Shown one piece after another: positions 48,220-61,434 of a stretch of DNA of 64,000 bases. This DNA is from Actinomucor elegans. Its lineage: Eukaryota; Mucoromycota; Mucoromycetes; Mucorales; Mucoraceae. The stretch's first letter is position 1. Each line of letters starts with the position of its first letter. Position numbers and translations under genes: made by a program. Below the pieces are notes generated by a model that was not told the origin of the DNA, searched no databases, and saw nothing but the letters and a program-made list of their open reading frames with translations. The stretch spans positions 1,302,001 to 1,366,000 of the forward strand of contig JAMSLZ010000008.1 of assembly GCA_026027325.1 (NCBI GenBank), written 5' to 3'.

Positions 48220-49950
48220 TTAAGCAAATCCCAAGATTTTGTTGTGCAATTCTAAAGCCTTTCTTTGTCCATTTGTGGCCTTAGCGGGTAACTCGGGGTA
48301 TGGAATTAGGCCCATATTGAGCTTCTCGATATCGTTGATGGTTGCTGGTGAGGCTCTATCTTCAAATTTCTCTTCAAAGTTATTACCAGGGAAATCAGGA
48401 GGGGTACTGCATTTGTTCAATAATGAAAACAATTAATATACTAGCTCTTTTTTTTTATCCTTACGTTCTAAACACTTACAGGCCCTTCTCGAAAGCTTCA
48501 CGCTGGATCTTCAAATATTCAGAATTGATACGACAAAGAGGAACTGAAGGAATATACAAGACAGAAGAGTCAACATCTGAATCATTCTTGGGTTCAACAG
48601 CGTGCACTTGATCACAATGCCTTTGGTTGGACGAATACAATGAGTTTTTTTTTTTTCATATATCGTTTCATTACACATATTTTTTCACTTACCAGAATAC
48701 AGCATCACCTGGCTTGACATCAGGCATTGAAACCATGTTTTCAATAATATGAGGATAGTCAGTTTTATCAATGCCTTGACATAAACCAGGAAGAGCACCG
48801 ATATAATCACTATAAACATGAGGAAAAGAATGTAAGTGCCCAATCTATAAGGTTATGGCTTATTTACTTACTTCTTATCAATATATTCTTCAATCAAAGG
48901 CTTTGTAAGGAAATAGGCTGTAGATTGCTTCAAAAGAGGACATACACGAAGAGTACCAGCACCCGTTTTAATATCTGACATGGCGACCCAACCTTGGAAG
49001 TTTCTGAATACGGAACAACCGCCGGGAGAGTTATAGTAGTCCATACGTGCTTCAACACGGTGCGTAGCATCAAAAGGGTCGTATTTCTGTTTGAAAAAAA
49101 AAAAGAACAGAGGATTAGCCAACGGGTTGAATGAAAGCTTACAAAGCTCTTTTTTTTTTTTTTTTTTTTTTTTTTACCTCCCAGTTGCCTTTAAAGATGT
49201 CAGTATAGCATTTACGGTATTCAGGATCTTGCCAGCCTAGAGATAGAAAAAAAAAACTGTTGAGCCGATCGCATTCATGATGATAAATGATCATGATATC
49301 TTACGTTCAATGGATCCGCTATCAATATGTTCTTGCAAAGCGAAACTTTCATTTCCTGGTTTACGAATACGAAGACGATCACAATAACCCAAATTCTTTG
49401 TCAAGTCAATAGCTGTTTCTTCATCTGCATGCCACAGCTTGTTTAAAGCTAAAGTAGCCATTTCGAAACGAGGATGACTACGAGCAGCCACTTGTGATTG
49501 AGACCAATACACTTCCCATACCTGAGGATCGTTTTTAGGAAAGCCTTCGATTTCTCCAGGATGTCTGCTAATATATTGTTCGATTTGTTCCTTGTAACCA
49601 CGAGCCTCACTTTCTGGGATCACATTACGAATGACGACACAACCACGGTTTTTGATTTGAGCAGCAATAGCAGGAGGGAACTGACCGTTGTTGGCTTGGA
49701 TTTCGTCCAAGGTCACCTGAGGAATGATAGAGGAGCCTTTTTCTTTGATCGTGGGTGTCTCTTTGTCAAACGAGTCCATCAATCGTTGATATGCTTGGTT
49801 GAGAACAGCAGTGTCCTTGGGAGCGATTTCTCGCTTTAATTGGAGAAGTGCAGGGTCAAGTACGGTTTCTTTACCACCAAGGTGGGAGAAAACAGAACTG
49901 ATATCACCCTTGGGTTTCATCTGCTTATCTTGTTGTTGAGTTTGCATCAT
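48220..49950 (-). CDS. DUF1479 family protein (YbiU/GIG2-like)
   Basis: Exons, minus: 49305-49950, 49178-49236, 48872-49086, 48693-48809, 48480-48620, 48220-48406; 454 residues. Matches the DUF1479 family as I remember it (bacterial YbiU, Candida GIG2), believed to adopt a 2-oxoglutarate/Fe(II) dioxygenase-type fold. Visible support: RGCVVIRNVIPESEARGYK near the N-terminus, LQEHIDSGSIERW (His-x-Asp, about 208-213, across splice 1), the downstream FWHCDQVHAVEP (candidate distal His; FW|H split by intron 4), and GWVAMSDIKTGAGTLRVCP between them. H-x-D...H would be the metal triad. Substrate unknown; Candida GIG2 is N-acetylglucosamine induced (literature memory). Exon 4's acceptor is AAAG, not the usual pyrimidine-TAG. 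Confidence 0.85.
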
Positions 49951-50995
49951 TTTTTATAGGTACGTAAAGATAAATTAGAGCATTTTGTATAGTTACAACT
50001 TGGCTCTTTTTATATCAATGTACGTGATCCATAGTAATTGAATGTCAGCGGATGAAATCGCTCCACGGAAAAATCCTATACAGTCGGTGCGAAAATGTTA
50101 GGGTGGGGTAAATGCGGGGAAAACTTGGTACAGCCAGATGAACTTCCGTGGATAAATATGGCACCGGCTAACTTCATCAAAATAATACATTAATAAAGCA
50201 TGATTCTTCCTATGTCGCTTGCTATGTATCTTAACACACCATTGAGTATGAGGCACTTTTATTCTAAAGTGCGTATCCAAATAAGAGACTATTAATTTAC
50301 TGGATGGGTAATTCAACAAATAGTCAAGCGTATGACGGTGTGTCAATAATCAAAACCTGAGGTGCTTCTGATTAGCACCCGCGCTTAAAGCCCACTAATA
50401 ATAATTATGATGAAGGGAATTTGAAACAAGGCCACTTTTTTATCGGAATTCCCTGGAGTGCTTTGGTTGATTTTGACCTCAGATGTACAAGCTGGATTGT
50501 TTCGCCTGATTACGTAAAATCTTTCATTTTACGCTAAAGTATTGGAGGAATGTTTGCATTACCTGTGTTACGGTTGAAACTGACAGTTTTGCGAGGCAAC
50601 TAACATGCAATCTTTAAAGTGAGCGTGTATCTAGATGATACTATGCGATGGTAAGGTGCAAGCACTACACATATTTAAGATAACTGCTCGTCTAATCTGG
50701 CATTCAATAATAATGCAATATTTAATAGATCTCAAGCTATGTAGTATAGAGACTTTGGTCTTTTCTTTTACATAAATAAAAAAAACCGCACGTTCAGCGT
50801 GATTGAATTGCTATAGTCACTTTTTGTAGTAGAAACCAACTTTATATTCCATATAGCTCACAGAAGCAGCTAAATTTCATAAGACACAACATCGATATGT
50901 ATGAAAGCATAAACATCGAGATTTTTCTTTATAGCTATATTCTTTATCGAGTATCTTTGACATTTCTGGTAGATTCAGTAGAACATTACTTGCCG

Positions 50996-51055
50996 GATGT
51001 GACGTTTTTTGATCGAAATAGATTGAGAGATCTATTAATCATTAGATCTAATTTG
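50996..51055 (+). repeat. Dispersed ~50-bp repeat, best-preserved copy
   Basis: GATGTGACGTTTTTTGATCG, then a spacer ending GATTGAGAG, then ATCTATTAATC and ATTAGATCTAATTTG. The two AGATCTA boxes form an imperfect palindrome. Aligns with the reverse complement of 40870-40925. Confidence 0.65.
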
Positions 51056-51178
51056 TATGAAAGATAAATAATCCACAGTATGCTCCTAAAATAAAATATA
51101 TTCAATGTATTAACCGATTAATGAGCCTAGTGTATAAGTAGCATGTTATTTTAAGCATGTAGTAAATATATATTAGAA

Positions 51179-51210
51179 GATGCGACATTAATCCAGAATT
51201 GAATGAGAAA
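51179..51210 (+). repeat. Dispersed repeat, core copy
   Basis: GATGCGACATTAATCCAGA followed by ATTGAATGAG. Only the core is recognisable. It lies about 130 bp after the better copy, in the same orientation. Confidence 0.5.
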
Positions 51211-51794
51211 TATAATAATGTTCGAAGTAGATGTAGTGATCAAAAAGTGCAATTGTTTGCAATAAAAATTAGTATTGAATGAGTAATATGGAGTACTCAA
51301 GAAATACTTTTTTTTTATACTACTTCAGGGCCGATTTAATCAAACAATAGATTTGTACAAGGCAACAAAAAAAACCACGGTATATATGCATGCAACGAGA
51401 TAGGTATGAGCTCGATGACATTGTTAGAAAAGTAGATAATGATTTCAAGCTTTGTACCGGGCCTCGACTAGGAAATGGCTTCACAGCATGAATATGAACA
51501 TTCTTATTGACGATGATTGGCGGATGGTTTGATAAACTTAATGTTTTATTGCAAGCATTGCTTTTAGAAACTGATGTAGATCATACTGAGGGAGAAACAA
51601 TTTTTTCCTCTTTTTTCAGGAAAAGAAAAGAAAAGCTCTGACCCTATGTCTTAACCTTTAAGATATTTTTATCATTTGAGGTACTAGGGTATTCTAATAC
51701 AAGTAGTGTTTCAGTAACTAAACCATTTGCCAATTCTAAGAATGGTTTGAAGCTCTATCATTTATTGTAACTGTTATTTCTAAACCTTTACTAA

Positions 51795-52127
51795 AGTTCT
51801 TGTTTTGATATCGAATCTCTTTCAAAACTATTAGCAATTCTCCTAAGGATAAATGTGAGTACATTGACACTACCTGATATTTTCTTGAGCGCAAAGCTGG
51901 TGAAATTGACTGTTATCGAAACAATGAAGCTGAATAAAAGCACAGCATCTGTGAATGTGGTAGAGAGCATTATATTGATAAAATATGCTCTTTTGCTCTT
52001 GTCGAAAACTGAAATAATTTCGTCAATTGGTACGGTCATTGATCAATCCCAAATGAATACAATAGATATCTGGCTGAAGGAACTTAAAAGCATTTGCCAT
52101 CATCTTGGCCAATATTTTTCTCAGTAG
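51795..52127 (+). pseudogene. Orphan exon-like open frame, possible gene remnant
   Basis: An open frame of about 110 codons ends at the TAG at 52127 but has no ATG near its 5' end; the first in-frame ATG comes well inside. A splice-acceptor-like TATTAG at about 51829-51834 would open it in phase. The peptide is Leu/Ile/Ser/Lys-rich with heptad-like spacing (LVKLTVIETMKLNKSTASV, LKSICHHLGQYFSQ). I find no upstream exon to join. It may be a decayed gene fragment, an unannotated terminal exon or chance. Family not recognised. Confidence 0.25.
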
Positions 52128-52771
52128 AACAAGCTGATGAAGAATGCTACAAGTACACTGTTGGTGCAGTTTTACGCTTTTACTATTATTGCTTGTTGGT
52201 TACAGACCCTGAGGACTGCAAATATATGAAATAAAGATTGTTTTTTTTTATTCAGCTTGCGAAACTCAAAGAGTTCTTTCTGGCATTGTTCTAAACCGAT
52301 TTACCTTCCTATAGAGGACCTGGCATATCACATAGTGATCTTGTTGCATTCTCATTCACCAATTTAAATAATATAAGCTTATCATGCTCTGTTGACATCT
52401 GTTTGTTTCGTGTTTTTAATCACCTACGCTAGATATATGGACTGAAGCATTCAATCTGTGTCATTAGTTTGCATGTTGCATTAAAGATACAGAAATCAAC
52501 TCATCATGTCATAAATATATTGGTGTTATGATAGGTGCCGTATACAAGCATCAAATAAGAGTAGTAACCAAGAATATCTGACTTACGCAGTTACTCGAGG
52601 TTTGTGTTTATAGTACTATACGTCAATATGAGTGCAGTTGAATGATTGATATGAGACAACTGAACAATTGATATGTTCAATTTCTAGTTCTTTATTTTTT
52701 ATTAATCATATGTACATTTACACTTGGACATTGGGTTGCCAAAGATAAAAAGAATTCTGCTTTTTAATAAA

Positions 52772-53113
52772 CTACTGTTTTCCTGACTGGTTCTTTGAGA
52801 ATTCTAAATATTGCTTTTGTCGCAAGTCCAATACGCGACGTTTGTTAAAGTACTCGACCTAACCAACTTGTTTAGAACGAACGTGTTGTATGTATTTGCG
52901 AATCGCTCAACTCACCCAACTGGCCATGCAACCTTCTTCATAGCCTTTCTTTAATTGCAAACATTCTGTTGCTTTCTCGGGATTCTTTTCGACAATGGTG
53001 GGATCATTGATATTTAACTTGTCTAAACAACCAAAGTACTGGTCGCGCAAGAACCAACAGCGCTTTCTTTCTTCACGGGTAGGTGGCTTTGGGCCAGTTT
53101 CAGTAGTAGTCAT
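52772..53113 (-). CDS. COA6: Cytochrome c oxidase assembly factor COA6
   Basis: Intermembrane-space copper-handling factor for COX2 maturation. Exons, minus: 52916-53113 and 52772-52858; 94 residues. The start MTTTETGPKPPTREERKRCW is preferred over a frame extension because it fits family length. Twin cysteine motifs: C-x9-C (CWFLRDQYFGC) and C-x10-C (CLQLKKGYEEGC), exactly the COA6 pattern, with WVEYFNKRR after the second pair formed across the splice. No presequence, as expected for a Mia40 import substrate. Confidence 0.93.
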
Positions 53114-55409
53114 ATTGCAAGTAAACAAAGAAAAGAGTCCTTTCTCCACTGCAATGGAATGGATTCAATTTCAACTGACATTCAAAAACTGAACCGGGGG
53201 CCAATAATGGTTTACATTTCATATCTGATGATAGTTAATATCTTAGTTTTATAGCGATTCATTTTGTCGCTTGAGGAATTACATTGAAACATGTAATATT
53301 GAAGTTTATATGTACAATGGCCTGTGTGTTATAAAGATATCCTATACTTGGATCCCAAAATCGAGAGATGTGTTTCTTTAATATAGTTTTTGTAGCATAA
53401 AGGCGTAGATGTATATAAAAAGTCTAGTAACAAAGTTTATATAGAATCAAATGGTATAAAAGCTACGCTATATTTTTTCATGAGTGACAGTGTGTCTTTA
53501 ATTTATAAGCTTCTGTTTGATTTATTTTGTTTAGTTACGCGATTATAACAAGTTGCATTCTTGATATAAAAAAATACAGAAAACACGAATATATGTATAG
53601 TTGAATGTAAGGAATGATTATGTATTAAGAACCAAATTTTTAAATAATTTTTACGAACAAAAGATTCGATCAAGGCCTCCAGGACGAGAGAAACGCATAG
53701 TGCACATATACTTGGAATAAACAAACGTGTTTTTTAGAGCTAGTAATCTATTTTATTATTTCTTTTTTCTCTGTAACTGATACATTGCTGGCTATTCTAA
53801 GTAGAACCCCTAATAAGGCTATACTACAAATATCGAGTATTCTGGTTATAATAAAGAATGGATTAACAGACGAGTTATTTCGGGTTTGAGTCTGGCATGT
53901 ACTTAGCCAAGGTCTCTTGTTCAATGGGTACTCCCTACTCATCAGTCAGTAAATGAAGGGAAAAACGTAACACGAGTAATGCTCCACAGTTTAGAGCTCC
54001 AAGAATCCTGTCAGAGGCTGATATCAAGTTTTTTTTTGTTTTTTTTTATTTTTAAAAACAACGACATGAACTAGAGTATTGTTGTGAAAAAGATTTGATC
54101 AAGCTCGAAAAGCCAACTACTGGTCATTTGAACAATGAAGATCGACTATGTGTACAGACAGTGCTTCTATTCTTTGTTTATATAAATACAATCGCAAGCC
54201 AAGCTCACTGACAAGATTATGTATCCAGCATCAAGAAACATTGGTTTCTGCAAAAGACAAGTAAAAACATCATGGTAACTGTAGATTATTTTAGGTTATT
54301 TACTATTCATGCATAGTTGGTAGTAATGTATATATATATATATATATAGGCTGTCCAAGTGGATTTTCACTTTAACCAAGATCATTAAGAAATATATTAA
54401 AGGTGTACAATAGTTATGTCAAACAATTGTATGTAAGCAATCTCGAAACTCAAACTCGCAGTGGCCTAAAATATACATCGATTGATTTGTTGTAGTGTTT
54501 AGATTATTTATTAAACTAGAAGTTAATATTCTTTTTGTTGATTTTGCTACTTCAATAAAAGCTTTCGAATATCAAGCCATCTTCCTTTTATTAGCTACTA
54601 TAGGGTAAACAAACTGCCAGTATATAGATGAAGCTACAAGAAACAAAGCTGTTTTATGATCTATTTCTATAAAATATCTTTTATCTCCCAAAAAACAAAA
54701 TCAAAGTATTCTTCCGTTACTATTATCACTGCTTGATCAAATTCAGATGATGAGCAAACCATAGTAGCAACCTTACAGATCCTTTTTTCAATTGTATGAC
54801 GTTTTGCACCATTCTTAGTGGCCTGTCAACCTAATTTTTTGACTATACAATCCTCCTCATTTGAAGCGCATATTAGTACTTGATATAGACCAAAAATAGC
54901 CAACATAAATCAATATATTAATATATCCATACTCCTCCGGCAACTCCAATCTAATGTAGCATCAAATAGTACATTAATACTTAACTCAAATTATTGAACC
55001 CTTTGGAATCTTTAATTGAGCTTCAATGTATATATATATATATGCATTGTATTTGATAGATATTATGATCAACAGCAAATTAAATATGTATTATGGGAAT
55101 ATAAGCTCTACAATTGTATCATTCCTTTTTTTTATTATTATTATTACCCTGGTGTGCCTTAAAGGACAATTTTGTAATTATAGAAATAGATGCATCAGCA
55201 CTTTGTAAGTATGGAGCGCTAGTCAGAAGAGATATTTCAAGGGGACATGTTGTGAAATCCATTGGCCATTAGAGATCCAAGTGATATGACTTTTGGACGC
55301 AAACCTGTAATTGATTATAGACACTTGAAATAAACGGGTGGTGCTTTCTGTTAAGAAAAAAGATTCTGAGAGCTAATAACAATGCATTCTACGTATGGAA
55401 TACTTGTCA

Positions 55410-55456
55410 GATGTGCAACATTTGACTGGGATTGGCCAAAAAATCTATAGATTCTT
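55410..55456 (+). repeat. Dispersed ~50-bp repeat copy
   Basis: GATGTGCAACATTTGACTGG, then GATTGGCCAAA, then AAATCTATAGATTCT. Same order as the reverse copy at 61046-61094. Confidence 0.5.
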
Positions 55457-56904
55457 GGACTTCATTTTAACATGAAATACATATTATTTACAGTTTATAC
55501 TCCCATAATATAGTCATCGTAATTTGGTGTTATAATAATTCTAATAGATGCAGTGCTTTTCTGAACATGAATTAGCCATCAGATGGAATATTAGATGGAA
55601 TATTAGGAGGTAATTGGTCAAGGAACGTAAAGACGTTAAAAAATGGTCCATTTCACTAATACTGTAGACCAAGTATATTGAAGAGTATCCGATGGTATTT
55701 ATTACGTATTTTACTGTATATGAAACACTCAATTTATGACTGAATTTAACTAACATCATTTTATGAGATATAAGCCTATTAATTGAATGAAGTAGTTGAT
55801 TACCTTTACACCATTGGACGTTCCATTTTATTTTACGTACTATTTATCAATATTGTTTTTTACGTATCGATAATAGTTGGTTATGCAAAGTGGGATTAAT
55901 AATTGTGGACAACATTTCTTCGAATTCTGAACGAGCTGAATCGCCAATAAGACGAGGTGAAATATGATGCCACCACCGGCATATTATTGCAGTAGTGTTT
56001 GACGGTGTTAAGGGCAAGGTTGATAATGGAACTTTCTTTGCAGCTGTTACAAATATACATTACTAGTTTGTTTGTTCTTAGAAACTAAAAAGAGGTCGCG
56101 TTGGCAAAATTACGCGAGAAAAAGCATCGAACCTTGGACGCAACAGAGCTAACTAACGTATAAACAGCTCTAATACCAATACATGTATATATCCTTTTAT
56201 ATTCTATATTACTTCTTATCGTTGGTAATGACCCGTCAACCGGTTTACTTCCCTAAAACCCTTGTTAAAATGCATACTAGTGCTTGGAACAGACAAAAAA
56301 TAGTTAAAACAAACATAGGTCAGTACATTTCAGTGCATCATGATGAACAAGGGTAATATATGCAATGAATCATGATACAACTCATGTCCGAAAACCCAAA
56401 AAAAAAAGTATATATATCAAATATTATGCGGTCAACAACGAAACATTTCATATTAGTTATGACCATACATACTGAAAGTAATTGCACCCAGTCTAAATAC
56501 TTATAGCTATATAGAGCTCCTGCAGTCAAAATCTGCCGATAACGCGTACCGTTTACATCATTGCAAATAATTTTATCGTACACCTCCCTTCTCAATACTC
56601 TGGAAAGGGTAATATGTCATTCAATACAGTCCGACACACCCTTCCACTTCTATACCTTCCTCAATTTTAGACAAACTATGCTGATTGTGCCTGAAAACTT
56701 CTTTTGGTCGTGATCGTCTATCTATTAAAGTCGTACTTAATTATTATAGGGGGAATACTCGGAAAAGGTAAAAACCATCGAGCTACAATGTTAGATTATA
56801 AATTAACAAATTGTGCCCTTGTTATTTAATATAGTAAAAGAATAAAACATAGATCCGAGTATTTGTAACATAGAGTAGCTCATGTGAGCACGGATTACTC
56901 ATTA

Positions 56905-56940
56905 GATGTGACATTTGGCCGAGGTTATTTGTATTGATTA
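56905..56940 (+). repeat. Dispersed repeat, core copy
   Basis: GATGTGACATTTGGCCGAG followed by GTTATTTGTATTGATT. One of the four closest cores. Confidence 0.55.
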
Positions 56941-57628
56941 AAGGGTCTTGCCAATACTCTACCAAGCATTTTTTTTTTTTAAAAAAAAAAAAAAATATTG
57001 CTCTGAACCCAAAATAAAATAAAAGAAATCAGATCTAGCAGACAATGAATAAAAAGTATAAGCCTTGCATTATAAACAGAGTTTGTAAACAATAAAGTTT
57101 TATTTTTTAATTAAATATATTTATGGATAATAAGGACAAAAAAAATTATTAAAGGATGCAAAATGGTAAAATGTTGGAATTGCTGAGTACCTTTCAAATC
57201 GCAATATACGATCATGAAAGGAACATAATTCATTCTATCTATTTTCGCAAAGATCGCAAATTACTAATAATGTAAATGCTAGTTCCTCCAGGATCAAGAA
57301 GAAAGTGGTTGTGTATTTGTAAAACTACAATCAAGATTGATGTTTTTAATGGTAGTGATGATTGATTCGTGAAAAGTATTATGGAGAGATATTCAAGCTC
57401 GGTCTCCATTGGCCGAATAAAATGCATGTTGCGTGGATCAATAATGTGATTTGAGAGGCCATCGAAAAAAAAAAGTAGATACTGCAGTAATTTCTAACCT
57501 GCTGATCGGCGACCTGTTATTTGATAAGCGCAAGGCTATTGTTTTTTTATGTATATTAAGTGTACAAGATATAACCAAAAAAAAAAGAGGAAAAGAAAAA
57601 GATAGATGATGAGGATGATGTAGTTTGA

Positions 57629-59264
57629 TTACTTTTCGTAATAATGTAATTGAGATAATGGAGAAGGAGCATGTGTATGAGGACCAATATGAGAGGCTAC
57701 TTGTGTCACTCCACTATCATAACCTGCAGCTACTTCTTCTTCATCCCTGATAATAGTAGGAGGATCTTCAAGATGTTTTTGTTGGCCACGTTTGACCCAT
57801 TTTTTGAGTAATTCGACTTCAATATTTCCAAGTATCAATTGTTCAACATGATAAAGCAATAAAGGAGTGGATAATACACCAATAGTGCCAGGATCACCAT
57901 TCTGGTACAAGACATTGATCAAAGGTACGCCCATTGCCACAGTCTTTGTAGCACCACAATACTATATATGGAATATCAGTAACATATTCTGCAAAGTCTA
58001 TTTGTATATTTACCATGATGGCTACAGTATCTTCTCGAGAATATCTTAGACGCTTGACCAGAGAAGGAGTTTGAATCCATCTTGGTAGTGGTAATCTAGC
58101 TAGTACAAGACAAAGCAAGGAGAATAAGATATAGAAACCTGCATTCATGATAGCTACAGCCACAATATCTTTGGCTTTTACAGCAGCAAAAGAGCCAGCA
58201 TATACTGCATCGGAAAAGACGGACCATACCATGGTCAATAACATGAAACTGCTTACATCAGACAATCTGCATTTGACTTTGATTTTGGCTACTGTTTCGG
58301 TATAAAACCATTGGATGATTTGGCCAACCACCAATGGAATTAGTACTGTAATGCCTAATTGTTTGAGTACTTGGGCAAAATCAACTTGACCACCTGCTTG
58401 TGCAGCGCTTTCATCTTCGGGCGTAGCTGCTAATAAAGGACCTTGAAACGCGGAAACCAGGGCTGGTGAAACAAATATACCGAGCACGTTACCCAATGCA
58501 GCATTCATGAGGGCTATATGCTTGATTGGTAAGTATAGTTAATTGATCATCCTTGTAGATCTGTACCTGATGCTTCATTTCCATTGGCATTTTTAGTCAT
58601 GACTACGTTAGAGGAGACAGTGGTGGGTGTACTTGCAGCAATAACGACACCAACAAGTAATAAAGAATTGATATTCATATGTGCTTTAAAGAATAGTAAT
58701 ACAAGGCCGAATACGGTGAATGGGATAATGATGAGATTAATCACTTGAATCAACAAGTGAAGTCGAACACGTAAAATAGTTTCTGCTAAAATTTTGGTTC
58801 GAAGCGATAGTCCAGATATTAAAAAGATGACAATTACAGCGCCTGTCATTATAATGGGTTTAGTGATGAAACAAACAAAATACATGATTTATTTTACCCC
58901 ACTTGATGGACCATTCTGCGCGGATATATCCACCTTTTCTTGCAACATTGGGAAAGAAAATGGCCAATATAATAGCAATTAACAGGCCAAGCAAGAACCA
59001 ATATTTGACAAACAAGGACCAACTGGTACTTTTTACAGATCGAAGGATGGATTTGAATCGACTGTCTGACTCAGTAATTGTAGCAGACTTTTCTGTGTAG
59101 ATGGATGGTGTTGACTTTCGATTGATTTCATTGGGTATTGTTACCGCACTAGCGAAGGAAGAGTTTGTCTTTAGCCTTGACTCATTCATGGCCAATTTGA
59201 ATAATCCAAAGAAAAGTGAAGAAGAAGAAGAAGAAGGATTATTGCGCCAAGGTTTTATAACCAT
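57629..59264 (-). CDS. RCH1: RCH1 / SLC10A7-like membrane transporter
   Basis: SBF-like (bile-acid:Na+ symporter superfamily) protein; fungal Rch1 restrains plasma-membrane calcium uptake. Exons, minus: 58898-59264, 58567-58842, 58014-58513, 57629-57961; 491 residues from the ATG at 59264. A Ser-rich cytosolic N-terminus (about 1-95) is followed by about ten membrane segments: WFLLGLLIAIILAIFFPNVA, VIVIFLISGLSL, LIQVINLIIIPFTVFGLVLL, LLLVGVVIAASTPTTVSSNV (family signature), MNAALGNVLGIFVSPALVSA, ITVLIPLVVGQIIQWF, SSFMLLTMVWSVFSDAV, VAVAIMNAGFYILFSLLCLV, and YCGATKTVAMGVPLINVLY across the last splice. The C-terminal cytosolic tail is acidic then His/Pro-rich (about 435-491). An upstream in-frame ATG at 59339 would add 25 hydrophobic residues. 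Confidence 0.9.
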
Positions 59265-61434
59265 CGTTTGTTTATTTATACTGTATGTAAAGAACAAGAG
59301 GAAAAGGAAAAAAGAAAGAAGATACATCTTGCCTAACAATAAAAGGGGACTTGAAGGGGGTCAAAAAAAAAGCCTATGCTGAGTATGATGTGTTAAACTA
59401 TAGATAGTAAAGGCCATATTGTTTTATATTAATATACACTTCATTCTCTCCCCTTGTAAACCGTGCGAAGTGTACAAATCAAGGAAATATATTCCAAAGC
59501 CCTTATTGCCAAGACTTGTGATAAACAATGGCTTATGCTAGATGCAAATCCTCAGAAAAAAAAAAAAAAAGAAAAAAAAAACTTTATTCCGTATAGTAAA
59601 ATAATCATATCTTTGACATACTATGTTTATACCCCCTCCCCTTCTGAAAATCCCTAATAGTCCCTTTTCTTGTAGATATACATTGCATACAAAAGATGAT
59701 TATACTTAACATTCTCTAATAGACTGCATCTAGTCTAGTGCAAGAATTTCCATCTGATTGAAGACCATGTTTCTTTATCTAAACTTATGTCCGTACAAAC
59801 AAATAAGTGATCGCTCTTTGAGTCCTCCTATACGCACTAGCCCGGAGGTGTTTCACAGCAGAGAGTTGGTATTCCATCAATCTCCTTTCATTTACACAAC
59901 ACCGCCTATAAAATGTACGATCTGCATATCGACTAACGCATTTTAGTACACAAAGTTGTTGATCAATGCAAAGTATTTCAATATTCTGTTACACTAAATG
60001 TCAATATTTGTATATATACAAACAACCAGTTACCGAGGATTCAATATGTATATGTATCTATTTATACTTGAAACAAGTAGTAACATTCATATTTGTAATA
60101 TTAAAAATTCATACTATAGGAGTATATATACGATAGATAGATTGCCAGAAAACATAGGAGTTGACAAAAAAAGAAAAAAAAAATCTCATGGCTCACAAAA
60201 TGACTGGATGGCGTTTTCACCTAAATAAGTCTATGCAATTCGGATGAAGATGGAGTTGACACAATACTATATATAGATGTCCAAAAACCAAGCGGCGTGC
60301 AATGTCTGCGAAAAAAAAAAAAGACGTAATGACAGAATTTCTGATTCTAGCACTCAACAGAGTCGATCTCGGTTTTCTATTAGGTTCATCCCATAAGAAT
60401 GTATCAGTATGCAAAAAATGTACTAGTATCTAAAAGGTAGATTGGACCCTGGGTTATATGATCCGCATTGTTTTACAACTGTAAATCACGTTTTGATAGA
60501 TATAACACATACGATATAATAAAATGACAAAGATGGTATTAATTACATTTGTATCATGAACCTATACCTCTTACACATGTCTAATACCATTATAAAAAAA
60601 TACGCCACCTGCTATCAAATTCTTTATTCATTTATTAACTAGCGGATATTGAACGAATAATTCTAAAAGCTCGAGTACAAACTTAGATCCTTAAAAAAGT
60701 GCAAATACCATTTGATATTTCCGCCAAAGGAGCAGGCGACGGTTGATAAACAATCATATGAGAACCTTATAACAATTCACATATTTTATATTAATATACA
60801 TGCACAAAAATATAGTGAGATATCCTCATAATCAGTCCTATACCTGTGTTTATTACGAAATATGCCCTCTTTTCGCTTATCAAAAACAAAAATCAATTTT
60901 ATCGAAATCTGGGCTACATGTTCATAATGAACAGCTACATCTACTTACGCCCCTCCCCCCCCCCTTTTTTTTTAAAAAAAATTGCGTTTAGTATACCCTA
61001 TATTAATGGCTGGATGTAAAATGCACATTTTTCATGAAGTTCTATACCTAGATCTATAGATCTCTTGACAGATCTCGGTCAAATATTGCAAATGTCAAGT
61101 AGTCTATGCTCAATTATCGTGTCTCGCACTTGCAGTGTTAAATATTGAATATTCATTCGTTTATAATTTTCAAAAGCTCATTTGAAATGTTGCTAATCAG
61201 GACATGGAGGAAAAGTCTCTTATTTATCTCACCAATAAACAAAGAGGCCTTTGCTAGGCATTCCAATTCTGGGTTATGAAAAAAAAAAAAGGCACAAAGC
61301 CAATTCGGTTAGCCAATCAAACCTTTCTGTGACTGCCTTTTCGATCTGATTTTTTTTTTTTTTTTGAACGAAATCACCAACTACATACTTTATTTTTTTT
61401 TTTTTCTGTTTCTGTATTCATAAACTCCAAAACG
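59265..61434. other. Intergenic, 2.2 kb
   Basis: Divergent between RCH1 and DUS1. Contains a poly-C/T/A compound tract (60956-60982), the reverse dispersed-repeat copy at 61046-61094 and several A-runs. No gene seen. Confidence 0.5.
61046..61094 (-). repeat. Dispersed ~50-bp repeat, reverse copy
   Basis: Plus strand: CTATACCTAGATCTATAG, then ATCTCTTGACAGATCTC, then GGTCAAATATTGCAAATG. In reverse it gives the core, ATCTGTCAA spacer and AGATCTATAGATCT palindrome in the same order as 7405-7452. Confidence 0.6.

Larger units (their letters stand above)
49951..52771. other. Intergenic, 2.8 kb
   Basis: Two dispersed-repeat copies (50996-51055, 51179-51210) and an orphan open frame (51795-52127, listed separately). 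No complete gene. Confidence 0.5.
53114..57628. other. Largest gene-poor interval, 4.5 kb
   Basis: No gene supported. Two dispersed-repeat copies (55410-55456, 56905-56940), (TA)n tracts near 54330-54347 and 55027-55042, and a T10/A13 palindromic homopolymer pair near 56969-56995. All open frames are short and AT-driven. Confidence 0.5.

Noticed and set aside
59265..59339. Upstream in-frame ATG (59339) for the RCH1-like protein
   Set aside because: Would add a hydrophobic 25-residue leader from AT-rich sequence; the ATG at 59264 gives a normal cytosolic N-terminus. Not excluded.
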